This document shows positions 25,596 to 34,226 of a stretch of 64,000 bases of DNA, piece by piece. The notes below the pieces were generated by a model. It ran no database searches and had not been told where the DNA came from. It saw nothing but the letters and a program-made list of their open reading frames with translations. The stretch's first letter is position 1. Every line of letters starts with the position of its first letter. The DNA comes from CAILZL01 sp050248275 (lineage in GTDB: Bacteria; Pseudomonadota; Gammaproteobacteria; Steroidobacterales; Steroidobacteraceae), in the NCBI GenBank assembly GCA_050248275.1, contig JBFWSR010000007.1, forward strand, positions 62,001 to 126,000. Direction: 5' to 3'. The translations under genes were made by a program, and so were the position numbers.

Positions 25596-26792
25596 ATGAA
25601 TGCCATGCAACAGCCACTGACTGCGGATGCCGTTCCGACCGAAGCAGAGCTCGTCGAACGCGCCCGCGCCTTGATTCCCATGTTACGAGCTCGTGCTGAC
25701 GAAGTTGAGAGTCGCCGCTCGGTGCCACCAGAGACGATTGCCGAGTTCAAGCGTGCCGGATTCTTCAAGATCCTGCAGGCCAGGCGTTGGGGCGGCTGGG
25801 AGATGAATCCGGCCGTGTTTTTCAAGGTGTTGATGGAACTGGGGCGCGGCTGTTCCAGCAGCGCCTGGAACATGATGATCCTGGGCGTGCATCAATGGGA
25901 GTTCGGCTCAATGGATCTGCGTGCCGGCGACGAGATCTGGGCCAGGGATAATTCCGTACTGATCGCTTCTTCCTATCCGCCGTTCGGCAAACTGACCCGT
26001 GTCGATGGCGGCTGGACGCTGGAAGGCACCTGGCGTACTTCCAGCGGCTGTGATCATGCCGAGTGGGCATTCATCGGCGCCGCGCCGCGCACCGAGAGCG
26101 GCGAACCGACTGACCGCTATGCATTGGTGGTTCATCGCAGCGATTACACCATCCTCGATGACTGGCACACATTTGGTCTTGCCGGTACAGGCAGCAAGAG
26201 CCTGGTGATCAAGAAAGCCTTTGTCCCGGACTATCGTTGCCACAGTCTGATTGACTACCGGCTGAATGATCGCGGTTCGATGTATCTGTATCCATTCAAC
26301 CAGATATTCTGGAGCGCAGTTTCGTCGGTCATTGTCGGCTTTGCGCAAGGCGCCATCGACATTTACATCGAACAGATGAAAGTCCGCAAGGACAATCTGG
26401 GCAATGCCGCATCATTGAGTCACTATGTCAAGGACCGACTGGGCAATGCCGTGGCGCGCGTGCGTTCCTCGCGGATGCGGATTCTGCAAATCACCAGTGA
26501 GACCAGCGCTTACGTCACGGCTGGAAAACTGGTGCCGATAGAAGAACGTGTGCCGGTCATTCTCGATCTGGCGCGTGTTGGCCGGGAATGTGAAGAAGCC
26601 GTCATGCTGTTGTTCAAGGCAACCTCGGCGCGCGGAATATTTTTGTCCAATCCGCTGCAGCGTATTTTGCGTGACACCATTGCCGCGGCGAATCACATCA
26701 CGCAGAACGCCGACGACAATGCGGGTCTCCTCGGCGGATACCTGCTGGGAGAACCACTGCCGCCGCTGTCGTTCACGCGCGATTGCGCCTGA
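25596..26792 (+). CDS. flavin-dependent monooxygenase, HsaA-like (acyl-CoA dehydrogenase fold)
   Basis: A 398-aa oxygenase of the acyl-CoA dehydrogenase-fold group that includes HsaA and p-hydroxyphenylacetate hydroxylase component C2. Such enzymes take reduced flavin from a separate reductase and hydroxylate a phenol ortho to its OH, giving a catechol. Family features are the N-terminal helical domain (PPETIAEFKRAGFFKILQARRWGG), the central beta domain (LEGTWRTSSGCDHAEWAFIGA; FGLAGTGSKSLVIKKAFVP) and the C-terminal helical bundle ending IAAANHITQNADDNAGLLGGYLLG. The general-base CoA-dehydrogenase Glu is not evident. The start is ATG 25596; the open frame extends further upstream over the flavin reductase gene and is rejected there. 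It supplies the substrate for the extradiol dioxygenase in the proposed pathway. Confidence 0.88.
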   Translation: MNAMQQPLTADAVPTEAELVERARALIPMLRARADEVESRRSVPPETIAEFKRAGFFKILQARRWGGWEMNPAVFFKVLMELGRGCSSSAWNMMILGVHQWEFGSMDLRAGDEIWARDNSVLIASSYPPFGKLTRVDGGWTLEGTWRTSSGCDHAEWAFIGAAPRTESGEPTDRYALVVHRSDYTILDDWHTFGLAGTGSKSLVIKKAFVPDYRCHSLIDYRLNDRGSMYLYPFNQIFWSAVSSVIVGFAQGAIDIYIEQMKVRKDNLGNAASLSHYVKDRLGNAVARVRSSRMRILQITSETSAYVTAGKLVPIEERVPVILDLARVGRECEEAVMLLFKATSARGIFLSNPLQRILRDTIAAANHITQNADDNAGLLGGYLLGEPLPPLSFTRDCA

Positions 26793-26809
26793 GCCTGAGA
26801 GCCTGAGCC

Positions 26810-27655
26810 GTGTCTACCCTGACGGAAGCGGAAACCAGCCGCTACGCCACCGTCAATGGCCTGCGTCTTCATTACAATGACGCAGGCCGGAGCGAGGCAG
26901 TGGTCATGTTGCATGGCGGCGGGCCGGGCGCCAGCGGCTGGAGCAATTTCTACCGCAATGTGGATGCACTGGTTTTGGCAGGATATCGGGTCATCCTGCT
27001 CGACCAGCCGGGATTCAATAAGTCCGATGCCGTGACGATTGATGGGCCGCGTGACGCTTTCAATGCGCAAGCCTTGCTGGGATTGCTGGATTGTCTTGGC
27101 GTTGCGTCGGCGCATGTTGTCGGCAATTCACTTGGCGGCGCTACGGCAATTGCATTTGCCATCGATCACCCCGATCGGCTCAAACGGTTGATCCTGATCG
27201 GTGCGGGCGCCGGCTATCACAGCCTCTTCCAGCCTTTGCCAACTGAAGGCATGAAACTGTTCTTCGCTCTTTATCGCAACCCGACACGGGAAAACTTCCA
27301 GCGCTTGATGGAGGCATTCGTCTTTGATGCGCGCACGCTTACTGATGAATTGCTCGAACAGCGTTATCAGAACATTACATCGAACCTCGCGCACCTCAGC
27401 AATTTCGTAACGAGTACCGAAGCGAGCAAGGGACGGGTGGTTCAGGACCAGACATTCAGGCTTGCGGAGATTCGTGCCGAGACATTGGTTGCCTGGGGAC
27501 GGGATGATCGCTTTGTGCCGCTGGATCATGCCTTGCGTTTGGTCACGCTGATGCCGAATGCTGAGCTGCACGTATTCGGACAGTGTGGGCACTGGGGGCA
27601 ATGGGAACAGGCATCGAAATTCAACCGGCTGCTGCTGGAATTTCTGGGCCGTTGA
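26810..27655 (+). CDS. meta-cleavage product hydrolase, BphD/HsaD/MhpC-like (2)
   Basis: A 281-aa alpha/beta hydrolase with the hallmark of meta-cleavage product hydrolases: HGGGPGASGWSNF near residue 35 (oxyanion-hole loop), nucleophile Ser107 in GNSLGG, Asp233 in GRDDRFVP and His261 in CGHWGQWE. Such enzymes split 2-hydroxy-6-oxo-dienoates into 2-hydroxypentadienoate and an acid. This is the better match of the two hydrolases in the operon to BphD/HsaD. The start is GTG 26810, 17 nt after the monooxygenase stop. The hydratase, aldolase and acetaldehyde dehydrogenase that would use a hydroxypentadienoate are not in the window. Confidence 0.88.
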   Translation: MSTLTEAETSRYATVNGLRLHYNDAGRSEAVVMLHGGGPGASGWSNFYRNVDALVLAGYRVILLDQPGFNKSDAVTIDGPRDAFNAQALLGLLDCLGVASAHVVGNSLGGATAIAFAIDHPDRLKRLILIGAGAGYHSLFQPLPTEGMKLFFALYRNPTRENFQRLMEAFVFDARTLTDELLEQRYQNITSNLAHLSNFVTSTEASKGRVVQDQTFRLAEIRAETLVAWGRDDRFVPLDHALRLVTLMPNAELHVFGQCGHWGQWEQASKFNRLLLEFLGR

Positions 27656-27701
27656 CCCACCGCGCTGTGATCCGGTCGTGTCACAAGCCAGGACAAAGCA
27701 C

Positions 27702-28733
27702 ATGCATAACAAGAGCTGGATGATCGACAGGCCATCGCGCGGCAAATACGAAACCGATTGCCTGCGGTGGCAAGAAGGCAGCATCCGGGCGCTTGGCGAT
27801 CGCGAAGTGCTGGTGCGCACGATTTTTCTTTCGCTGGATCCGACCAGCCGCAATTGGCTGAAGCTGGAATCGCATTCCATGTATCTGCCGCTTGCGGTCG
27901 GCAAGGTGATGCTGGGTGTGGCGGTGGGGGTGGTAGTGACATCGAGGGCGCCCGAATTTTCGCCCGGCGATTTCGTAACAGGTCTGTGGGGATGGGAGCT
28001 CTATTCCATTCCCGATATCGCCTTGTTGCAGCGGATAGATCCTGCTCCGGGCCTGCCGCTGGAGAGCTACCTGTCAGTTTTCTCTCATGTCGGCCGTGCT
28101 GCCGTCATCGGCATGCTCGAGGTAGGCGCATTAAAGCCTTCAGATACAGTGCTGGTTTCGGGCGCTGCCGGCGCGACCGGCTCATTGGCCGCACAAGTCG
28201 CTAAAGCCCATGGCTGTCGAGTGATAGGGATAGCCGGAGGACAGGATAAATGCCGGTTTCTCCTGCAAGAACTCAAGCTGGATGCGGCAATCGATTACCA
28301 GAGTGAGGATATCAATCAAGCGCTGCATGACACTTGTCCGGATGGCGTCGATCTTTATTTCGACAATGTCGGCGGTCCCATTCTGGATGCCGTGCTTGCC
28401 AACATGGCAGTCGGTTGCCGCATCGTCATATGTGGCGCGATGTCGCAGTACGACCTGGCAGAGCCGGCCCAGGCCTATGGCTGTCGCAACCTGCCGCAGC
28501 TGATCTATCGACAGGGGCGTATTCAGGGGTTTGTCGTCCCGCAGTTTGCCGCCCGATATGCTGAATTCGACGCCATCCTGCATCGGCTTTTTGCCGAGGG
28601 GAAGCTGTTGAACCGCAGTCACATCATTGACGGCCTGGAACAGGCTCCCGAGGCATTGAAGCTGCTTCTGACGGGCAGCAACGACGGCAAGTTGATGATT
28701 CGCGTATCGATGCCTGAGCTCGCGGCATATTGA
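27702..28733 (+). CDS. zinc-free MDR NADP-dependent oxidoreductase (CurA/PTGR/2-alkenal reductase type)
   Basis: A 343-aa medium-chain dehydrogenase/reductase without structural or catalytic zinc cysteines. It has the N-terminal catalytic domain (LSLDPTSRNWL, the leukotriene B4 dehydrogenase-type signature), the nucleotide-binding GAAGATGSLAAQVAK (about 150-165) and the DLYFDNVGGPILDAVL motif typical of CurA/PTGR enzymes that reduce alpha,beta-unsaturated carbonyls with NADPH. It probably saturates an enone or dienoate intermediate. The start ATG 27702 follows AGGA by about 8 nt; the longer frame from 27558 overlaps the preceding hydrolase and is rejected. It is followed by a 126-nt gap in which no promoter motif was clear. 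Confidence 0.86.
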   Translation: MHNKSWMIDRPSRGKYETDCLRWQEGSIRALGDREVLVRTIFLSLDPTSRNWLKLESHSMYLPLAVGKVMLGVAVGVVVTSRAPEFSPGDFVTGLWGWELYSIPDIALLQRIDPAPGLPLESYLSVFSHVGRAAVIGMLEVGALKPSDTVLVSGAAGATGSLAAQVAKAHGCRVIGIAGGQDKCRFLLQELKLDAAIDYQSEDINQALHDTCPDGVDLYFDNVGGPILDAVLANMAVGCRIVICGAMSQYDLAEPAQAYGCRNLPQLIYRQGRIQGFVVPQFAARYAEFDAILHRLFAEGKLLNRSHIIDGLEQAPEALKLLLTGSNDGKLMIRVSMPELAAY

Positions 28734-28859
28734 TCTTGCCGGTCATGTTCAAGGCTGCTCGTTCGGTTTTTGCAAATAAGCTATTAGAGTCGCCGACCTC
28801 GTTAAATCGAGCGCTTCAACCTAGCATTTGCCCGGAATTGATAAAGGGGTTCGATTGAC

Positions 28860-30335
28860 GTGCAAAAGCGATACTTCGACGTCGTCGTGATGGGTTGCGG
28901 TGCAGCGGGTCTTTCCGCAGCGGTTGCCGCTGCCGAGCAGGGCCTTTCTGTTGCAGTGCTGGAGCGCGCGACGGCTGTCGAACGCGGTGGCCAGACTCGC
29001 TTTACCGAAGCGTATCTGCGCATGAAGAGTCATCATGAAGTCACCGACGATTTCGAGACCTTGCTGGCAGCCAATTCCGGCCATTATCTCGACCCTGATC
29101 TGGTTGGTGAAATGGCGGAAGAACGCAGCAGCTGGTCAGCGCAGACAAAGGCGCTGCCGTTCGCCGATGTCGGCGTGATCGAATCATTCTCTGCAGCGGT
29201 CCCGGCGACGATCGAATGGCTGCAGAATCTTGGTATCCGTTTCGATTTTCTGCCGACGCAGTTTCTCACGAAATCACAGCCGCGCCTGCTGCCTGTCGGC
29301 GGCGGGCTGGCCATGGTCGATGTGCTTGCCGCGCGTGCCGAACAACTGGGCGTCGAATTTTTTTATGAGACCACGGGACGTGAATTGTTGTTGAGCGACA
29401 TCGATATGGTTACGGGCATCCGTGCAGTCAGTCGTACGCAAGGCACGATGGAGTTTCAGGGCGACGTAGTGCTTGCCAGCGGTGGTTTTGAAGGCAATGC
29501 GGAAATGCTGGCGCGTTACATCGGCCCGCGCTCGGTCTATCTGCGTCCGGTATGCAAGGGCGGTTTCTACAATCGTGGCGAGGGTATCTCCATGGCGCTG
29601 GCCATCGGTGCGGCGCCGGCAGGAGAGTTCGGCAGCTACCATGCGGAGCCTGTCGATCCACGTTCCGGCGTATCGGAACCCTCCATTTTCATCTTTCCCT
29701 ATGGAGTGCTGGTCAATCGTCACGGTCAGCGTTTTACCGACGAAGCGCCGGGTACCGTCGATGCATGGTACGAGCGGGTGACCCGCCGTATCTTTGAGCA
29801 GCCCGAGGGAATGGCGTGGGTTGTTCTCGATCAGCGCGTCAAGGACATACCCAACTACAGACTCGGAATTCGTACCGACCAGCCGGCGATTGAAGCACCG
29901 ACACTCGATCTGCTGGCTGAAAAACTGGATATTCCGGCTCACGCACTGGTTGCAACTGTGCACGCGTACAACGCTGGTTGTCGTACTGCCGCCTTTCGGC
30001 CGCTCGAACTTGATGGCCAGTCCACCGTGGGCATTGAACCGCGAAAAAGCAATTGGGCCTATCCGCTTGATCGTCCGCCCTACATTGCCTATCCGATTGT
30101 ATCCGCCAACGTGTTTACTTTTGGCGGTCTCAAGATCGATCCCAACGGTCGGGTGCTTAATGGTGATGGCAATCCCATCGGTGGACTGTATGCCGCCGGT
30201 GAGACGGTAGGAATGTATTTCGACAATTACACCGGCGCGACCTCGGTCTTGAAGGCGCTGGTATTCGGTCGACTGGGTGCATTGTTTGCAGCAGCCGGCA
30301 AGCGACGGGAAGCACATGGCGGCACGCCGGCATGA
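28860..30335 (+). CDS. FAD-dependent dehydrogenase, tricarballylate dehydrogenase/fumarate reductase-like
   Basis: A 491-aa flavoprotein. The N-terminus carries the FAD motif VVVMGCGAAGLSAAVAAAEQG, the middle a substrate/capping domain, and the C-terminus the GLYAAGETVGMYFDNYTGATSVLKALVFGR signature seen in TcuA-type enzymes. The catalytic details cannot be assigned from sequence. It is a paralogue of the flavoprotein at 16774, and its C-terminus resembles the end of the deleted remnant at 15819. The start is GTG 28860, about 10 nt after AAAGGGG. The SDR gene begins 8 nt after its stop. It probably oxidises a saturated bond in a ring-cleavage product and passes electrons to one of the ETF pairs. 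Confidence 0.83.
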   Translation: MQKRYFDVVVMGCGAAGLSAAVAAAEQGLSVAVLERATAVERGGQTRFTEAYLRMKSHHEVTDDFETLLAANSGHYLDPDLVGEMAEERSSWSAQTKALPFADVGVIESFSAAVPATIEWLQNLGIRFDFLPTQFLTKSQPRLLPVGGGLAMVDVLAARAEQLGVEFFYETTGRELLLSDIDMVTGIRAVSRTQGTMEFQGDVVLASGGFEGNAEMLARYIGPRSVYLRPVCKGGFYNRGEGISMALAIGAAPAGEFGSYHAEPVDPRSGVSEPSIFIFPYGVLVNRHGQRFTDEAPGTVDAWYERVTRRIFEQPEGMAWVVLDQRVKDIPNYRLGIRTDQPAIEAPTLDLLAEKLDIPAHALVATVHAYNAGCRTAAFRPLELDGQSTVGIEPRKSNWAYPLDRPPYIAYPIVSANVFTFGGLKIDPNGRVLNGDGNPIGGLYAAGETVGMYFDNYTGATSVLKALVFGRLGALFAAAGKRREAHGGTPA

Positions 30336-30342
30336 GGCGCAT

Positions 30343-31086
30343 GTGAGCACGGTGGTGGTGACCGGCGCAGCCGGGATCATTGGCGCTGCCATTTGTCGCA
30401 GGTTGTTGGCCGACGGCCAGAGGGTTGTGGGCGTTGATGTGCCGGCACGGGCGCCAGCCGAGCTTGGCGAAATGCCGGGACTTGACTGGCGGCAATGTGA
30501 CGTGACTGATCGCATGGCGGTTGAAGACACTGTCAATGACATTGAATCCACGCTGGGTGTTATCAGCGGGTTGGTCAATGTGGCCGGAGTGACTTCCCTG
30601 GGCAGCGCGCTCGCGCTTGAAGAGGCCGAGTACGACCGGGTGATGCGCATCAACATCAAGGGCAGTTTGTTGCCATGCCAGAGTGTCGCCAGACGCATGG
30701 TTGCGCGTCGCAAGGGAGCCATCGTGAACATGGGTTCGGTGGTTGGCAAGAATGGCGGCAATGCACGTTCCTGGCTGGAGCCGGCCGAGCTTGAGGTGGC
30801 GGCCAACGTTGCCTATGGCATGTCGAAAGCGGCCGTACACGCCATGACATTTTTCATGGCAAAGGAATTCGCACCATATGGGATTCGTGTTAACGCCGTG
30901 GCGCCCGGTCCCATCCAGACGCCCATGACGACAGTGTTTCCCGAGACACTGAAGAACTTGATTCCATTGGGCCGAATGGGGCGGGCTGACGATGTCTGCG
31001 AAGCCGTCGCTTTCTTGTTGTCGGATCGTGCGGGGTTCATCAGCGGCGAAATTTTAGATGTCAACGGCGCGTTATGGTGCGATTGA
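30343..31086 (+). CDS. short-chain dehydrogenase/reductase (3-hydroxyacyl/oxoacyl reductase-like)
   Basis: A 247-aa classical SDR. It has the cofactor motif TGAAGIIG at the N-terminus, NVAG (about 85), the catalytic Ser in NMGSVVG and Tyr-x3-Lys in YGMSKAA, and the C-terminal PIQTPM and SGEILDVNGALW blocks typical of beta-ketoacyl-type reductases. The start is set at GTG 30343, 5 nt after GAGG; an in-frame ATG at 30316 would overlap the previous gene by 20 nt. The substrate is likely a hydroxy or keto intermediate of the pathway. There is no membrane segment. Confidence 0.87.
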   Translation: MSTVVVTGAAGIIGAAICRRLLADGQRVVGVDVPARAPAELGEMPGLDWRQCDVTDRMAVEDTVNDIESTLGVISGLVNVAGVTSLGSALALEEAEYDRVMRINIKGSLLPCQSVARRMVARRKGAIVNMGSVVGKNGGNARSWLEPAELEVAANVAYGMSKAAVHAMTFFMAKEFAPYGIRVNAVAPGPIQTPMTTVFPETLKNLIPLGRMGRADDVCEAVAFLLSDRAGFISGEILDVNGALWCD

Positions 31087-31112
31087 AACGATTCTTGTGA
31101 TGCGGTGGGAAA

Positions 31113-31688
31113 ATGAACAGTCTCTATTTAGTGCTTGATATGCAGAACGATCTCGTGCACCCGGAAGGCGCCAGCGGCGCGTCGCCTCTTGGGCGACAGA
31201 TCATCGAGCGCGACATCATCATGCGGACAACTGCGGCCATCGCCAGAGCGCGTTCAGCGGGATGCAGGGTTGGCTTTGTGCGAGTGGCGTTCAGTGCGGA
31301 TCATCGGGAGATTGATCCGCGGTCGCCAGTGTTCGGTCCCATACGCAAGAACGGCATCCTGAAAATGGGTTCCTGGGGCGCCCAGGTTCACGAATCCCTT
31401 GGCGCTACGGCGGGTGACTGGGATGTGGTCAAACATCGTGTTTCTCCTTTTTTCGGCACGGCACTTGAACTTCTGATCCGCACCGAGCGAATCGAACGTA
31501 TCTATTGCAGCGGCGTGAGTACCCAGGCAGTCGTTCAGGCCGCCATCCGCGATGGGCATGACCGGGACCTTGAGATGGTGTTGTTCGAGGATTGCTGTGC
31601 GGCGCACTCTGCAGAAGAGCATCGCAACTCGATCGCGAGCCTTGGCAGGTTCTGTACGGTAACCAATTCAGAGTTGGTTTTTAAATGA
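31113..31688 (+). CDS. isochorismatase-fold hydrolase with replaced catalytic cysteine
   Basis: A 191-aa member of the isochorismatase/cysteine hydrolase superfamily. The family Asp (Asp9 in LDMQND) and Lys (Lys107 in VKHRVSPF) are present, but the nucleophile position in the G-V-x-T-x-x-C-V motif is Val140 (GVSTQAVV). An amidase or nicotinamidase mechanism needs that Cys; true isochorismatases, which hydrolyse a vinyl ether, do without it. The protein may therefore split an enol ether or similar bond, or be inactive. It is the last gene before the TonB-dependent receptor and lies 26 nt after the SDR. Confidence 0.82.
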   Translation: MNSLYLVLDMQNDLVHPEGASGASPLGRQIIERDIIMRTTAAIARARSAGCRVGFVRVAFSADHREIDPRSPVFGPIRKNGILKMGSWGAQVHESLGATAGDWDVVKHRVSPFFGTALELLIRTERIERIYCSGVSTQAVVQAAIRDGHDRDLEMVLFEDCCAAHSAEEHRNSIASLGRFCTVTNSELVFK

Positions 31689-31720
31689 TGTTGAGAAATT
31701 GATGTCTGGATGCCCGATGT

Positions 31721-31736
31721 TGGCTGCATTTCTGCA
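31721..31736 (+). promoter_or_regulatory. candidate sigma54 (-24/-12) promoter for the TonB-dependent receptor
   Basis: TGG (31721-31723) and TGCA (31733-31736) place the invariant GG and GC exactly 10 nt apart (TGGCTGCATTTCTGCA). Transcription would start near 31747, 29 nt before the receptor ATG and just upstream of its AGGGGAA ribosome site. It shares the element type with the operon B promoter. Confidence 0.55.
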
Positions 31737-31775
31737 GACAGAGATAAATAACTTGCATGATCCAGGGGAATATTC

Positions 31776-34136
31776 ATGAATACTCAGCTAGCCAGGTCTT
31801 CAGTGTGCGGAATCACGGGCAGTCAGCCGTATCGGAATGCGTCGATTGTTCTGGGATCGTTGCTGGCGTTCAGTCATGTGCCAGCGCTCGCAGCGACATC
31901 GAACGATGGTGTTAAAAGCGATGAAGTCAGGCTCGAGGAAATTGTTGTCACTGCCCAGAAACGATCGGAGTCGATCAACTCCGTGCCCATGTCGATATCC
32001 GCGATGACGGGCGATCAATTGCTCGAGCAAGGCATTGCCAATACCAGCGATCTGGCCAAGGTGATCCCGGGATTCACCTTCGCCCAGTCGGCTTACAGTG
32101 CGCCTGTTTACAGTTTGCGTGGCGTGGGTTTCTATGATTACAGCATCGGTGCGGCGCCGACCGTCAGCGTGTATGTCGATGAGGCGCCTTTGCCATTTTC
32201 CACCATGACCCGCGGCGCCGGTTTTGACCTGCAGCGGGTCGAAGTGCTGAAGGGGCCCCAAGGCACCTTGTTCGGTTCCAATTCGACTGGCGGCGCAGTG
32301 AACTACATCGCCGCCAGGCCCGGCAAGGAATTCGAAGCCGGTGTCGATGCCAGCTATGGCAACTACAGTGTCTGGAATGTCGGTGGTTTTGTCTCCGGAC
32401 CATTGGCGGAAACGCTTTCTGCACGTGTTGCGCTTCGTCACGAAGGTTCGGGCAACTGGCAATACAGCTCCACCCGAAATGAAAAACTGGGCTCAAAGGA
32501 TTTCACCCAGGGCAGGTTTGTTCTCGATTGGCGTCCCAGCGATAGCGTGAGGACGGAGATCACCCTTAGCGGTTTCAATGACAAATCCGATGCGCAGGCA
32601 GCGCAGCTTGTCCAGGTTAATCCACTGATACCCCCGTTTGTCAGTCCGGCATTATCGACCCTGCCGCTGGCGAACCAGAATGCGCGCGTGGCTGACTGGA
32701 CTGCGGGTCTCAACCCCAGTCATGACGATACCCAATTTCAAAGCGTGGCGCGCATCGACTACGACATTCAGGACAACCTGACTCTTACATCATTGACATC
32801 ATATTCCCACTACAAGCAGAACGATGTCGTCGATCCGGATGGTACCGCCCTGAAGCTCGCGGATACCGTTGATGTCGGCACCATCAATGCCTTTTCCGAG
32901 GAGCTGCGGCTGTCCGGGGAGAGTGGCAGCGCTCACTGGATAGTTGGCGGCATTCACGAGTCCAACCGTGTCTATGAAGCGCAATATCTGAATGCGTCCG
33001 ATGCTTCCGGGTTCAGGTCGTTCAATATCGTTTTTAGCGTGCCGACTCCGGATGCAACGCCCATTTATGCAACACAAAGATTCAAGACCAGTGCGGCTTT
33101 CGGCAACCTGGACTATGACCTCGGCGACCGGGTTACCGTTCACGGCGGCGTGCGTTACACCAAGACCAATATCACCTTTGACGGTTGCACCGGGAATTCG
33201 GGCAATGGTGGTCTTGGTCAGGGGTTGAGCATCATTTTGGGTTCCTTGAGCGTGCCGGTCTCCTTTCCGCCGGGTTCTTGCACGACGCTTGATGCCAATC
33301 TTCAGCCCGGCATCAGTCACCAGGAACTGGATCAAAACAATGTTTCGTGGCGCGCGGGCGTGGACTTCAAGCCTGCCGAAGGCAAACTGCTCTACCTCAA
33401 TATCAGCAAAGGCTACAAATCAGGAAGCTTCCCGACGCTGCCGACCACATCCACGGCCCAGAACCTGCCAGCAAGCCAGGAAGGCTTGCTGGCCTATGAA
33501 GCGGGCTTCAAGTTGGGGTTGCTGGATCATACGCTGCAAGTGGATGGCGCTGTCTTTTACTACGACTACAGCGATAAGCAGATTCAGGGCAGCGTTGTGT
33601 TGAATCCCAACATATTCGGACCACTCAACAATCTCATCAATATTCCCAAGTCCAGCGTCAAGGGCGCCGAATTGCAAGTGAACTGGACTCCGGTACGAGG
33701 ACTGAAGCTGAGCGTTGGCGGCACCTACCTGAAAACTTATATCGACGATTTCACCAATTTTGATCCTTATGGAGTGCAGAAAAACTTCAAAGGAGAGTCC
33801 TTCCCCAATACGCCGAAGTGGCAGGCTGTGGCAGATGCCCAATACACCTGGTCGCTGAGCAATTCACTCAATGGCTTCGGTGGCGGTGGTCTCACCTATC
33901 ATTCCAGGACAAATTCAGCGCTGGGTGAGTACGAGATTCTCGGGGTGAATGCCTATACGCTTCTGGATCTGCGCGCAGGTGTTGCCAGTAGTAGCGACAA
34001 GTGGCGGCTGACCTTGTGGGGACGCAACGTGACCAACAAATATTATTGGAGCAATGCCTACAAGATCGCTGACATCACTTCTCGATTCACGGGAATGCCG
34101 GCAACCTATGGTGCCTCCATTTCTGTCCGTTTCTGA
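31776..34136 (+). CDS. TonB-dependent outer membrane receptor
   Basis: A 786-aa outer-membrane transporter. An atypically long N-terminal signal region (hydrophobic stretch about residues 22-42, ending ALA) is followed by a TonB box-like segment EEIVVTAQKR, the plug domain (about 55-170; ...VPMSISAMTGDQL, GVGFYDYSIG, VEVLKGPQGTLFGSNSTGGAVNY) and a 22-strand barrel ending in the aromatic terminal residue Phe (SISVRF). The plug signature is the type common in sphingomonads and other degraders that import large or aromatic compounds. With its own -24/-12 motif and its place in the catabolic island, it probably brings the pathway substrate across the outer membrane. Siderophore uptake is the alternative, but no iron genes are nearby. 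Confidence 0.92.
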   Translation: MNTQLARSSVCGITGSQPYRNASIVLGSLLAFSHVPALAATSNDGVKSDEVRLEEIVVTAQKRSESINSVPMSISAMTGDQLLEQGIANTSDLAKVIPGFTFAQSAYSAPVYSLRGVGFYDYSIGAAPTVSVYVDEAPLPFSTMTRGAGFDLQRVEVLKGPQGTLFGSNSTGGAVNYIAARPGKEFEAGVDASYGNYSVWNVGGFVSGPLAETLSARVALRHEGSGNWQYSSTRNEKLGSKDFTQGRFVLDWRPSDSVRTEITLSGFNDKSDAQAAQLVQVNPLIPPFVSPALSTLPLANQNARVADWTAGLNPSHDDTQFQSVARIDYDIQDNLTLTSLTSYSHYKQNDVVDPDGTALKLADTVDVGTINAFSEELRLSGESGSAHWIVGGIHESNRVYEAQYLNASDASGFRSFNIVFSVPTPDATPIYATQRFKTSAAFGNLDYDLGDRVTVHGGVRYTKTNITFDGCTGNSGNGGLGQGLSIILGSLSVPVSFPPGSCTTLDANLQPGISHQELDQNNVSWRAGVDFKPAEGKLLYLNISKGYKSGSFPTLPTTSTAQNLPASQEGLLAYEAGFKLGLLDHTLQVDGAVFYYDYSDKQIQGSVVLNPNIFGPLNNLINIPKSSVKGAELQVNWTPVRGLKLSVGGTYLKTYIDDFTNFDPYGVQKNFKGESFPNTPKWQAVADAQYTWSLSNSLNGFGGGGLTYHSRTNSALGEYEILGVNAYTLLDLRAGVASSSDKWRLTLWGRNVTNKYYWSNAYKIADITSRFTGMPATYGASISVRF

Positions 34137-34226
34137 TCTGTTATCAACCGGCGAGAGTCCGAGTCCCGTCGGCATGGAACGCTGGCGGGTGTGCAATGAC
34201 TTTCGCGTGATCCAGGAAGAGTTCAT

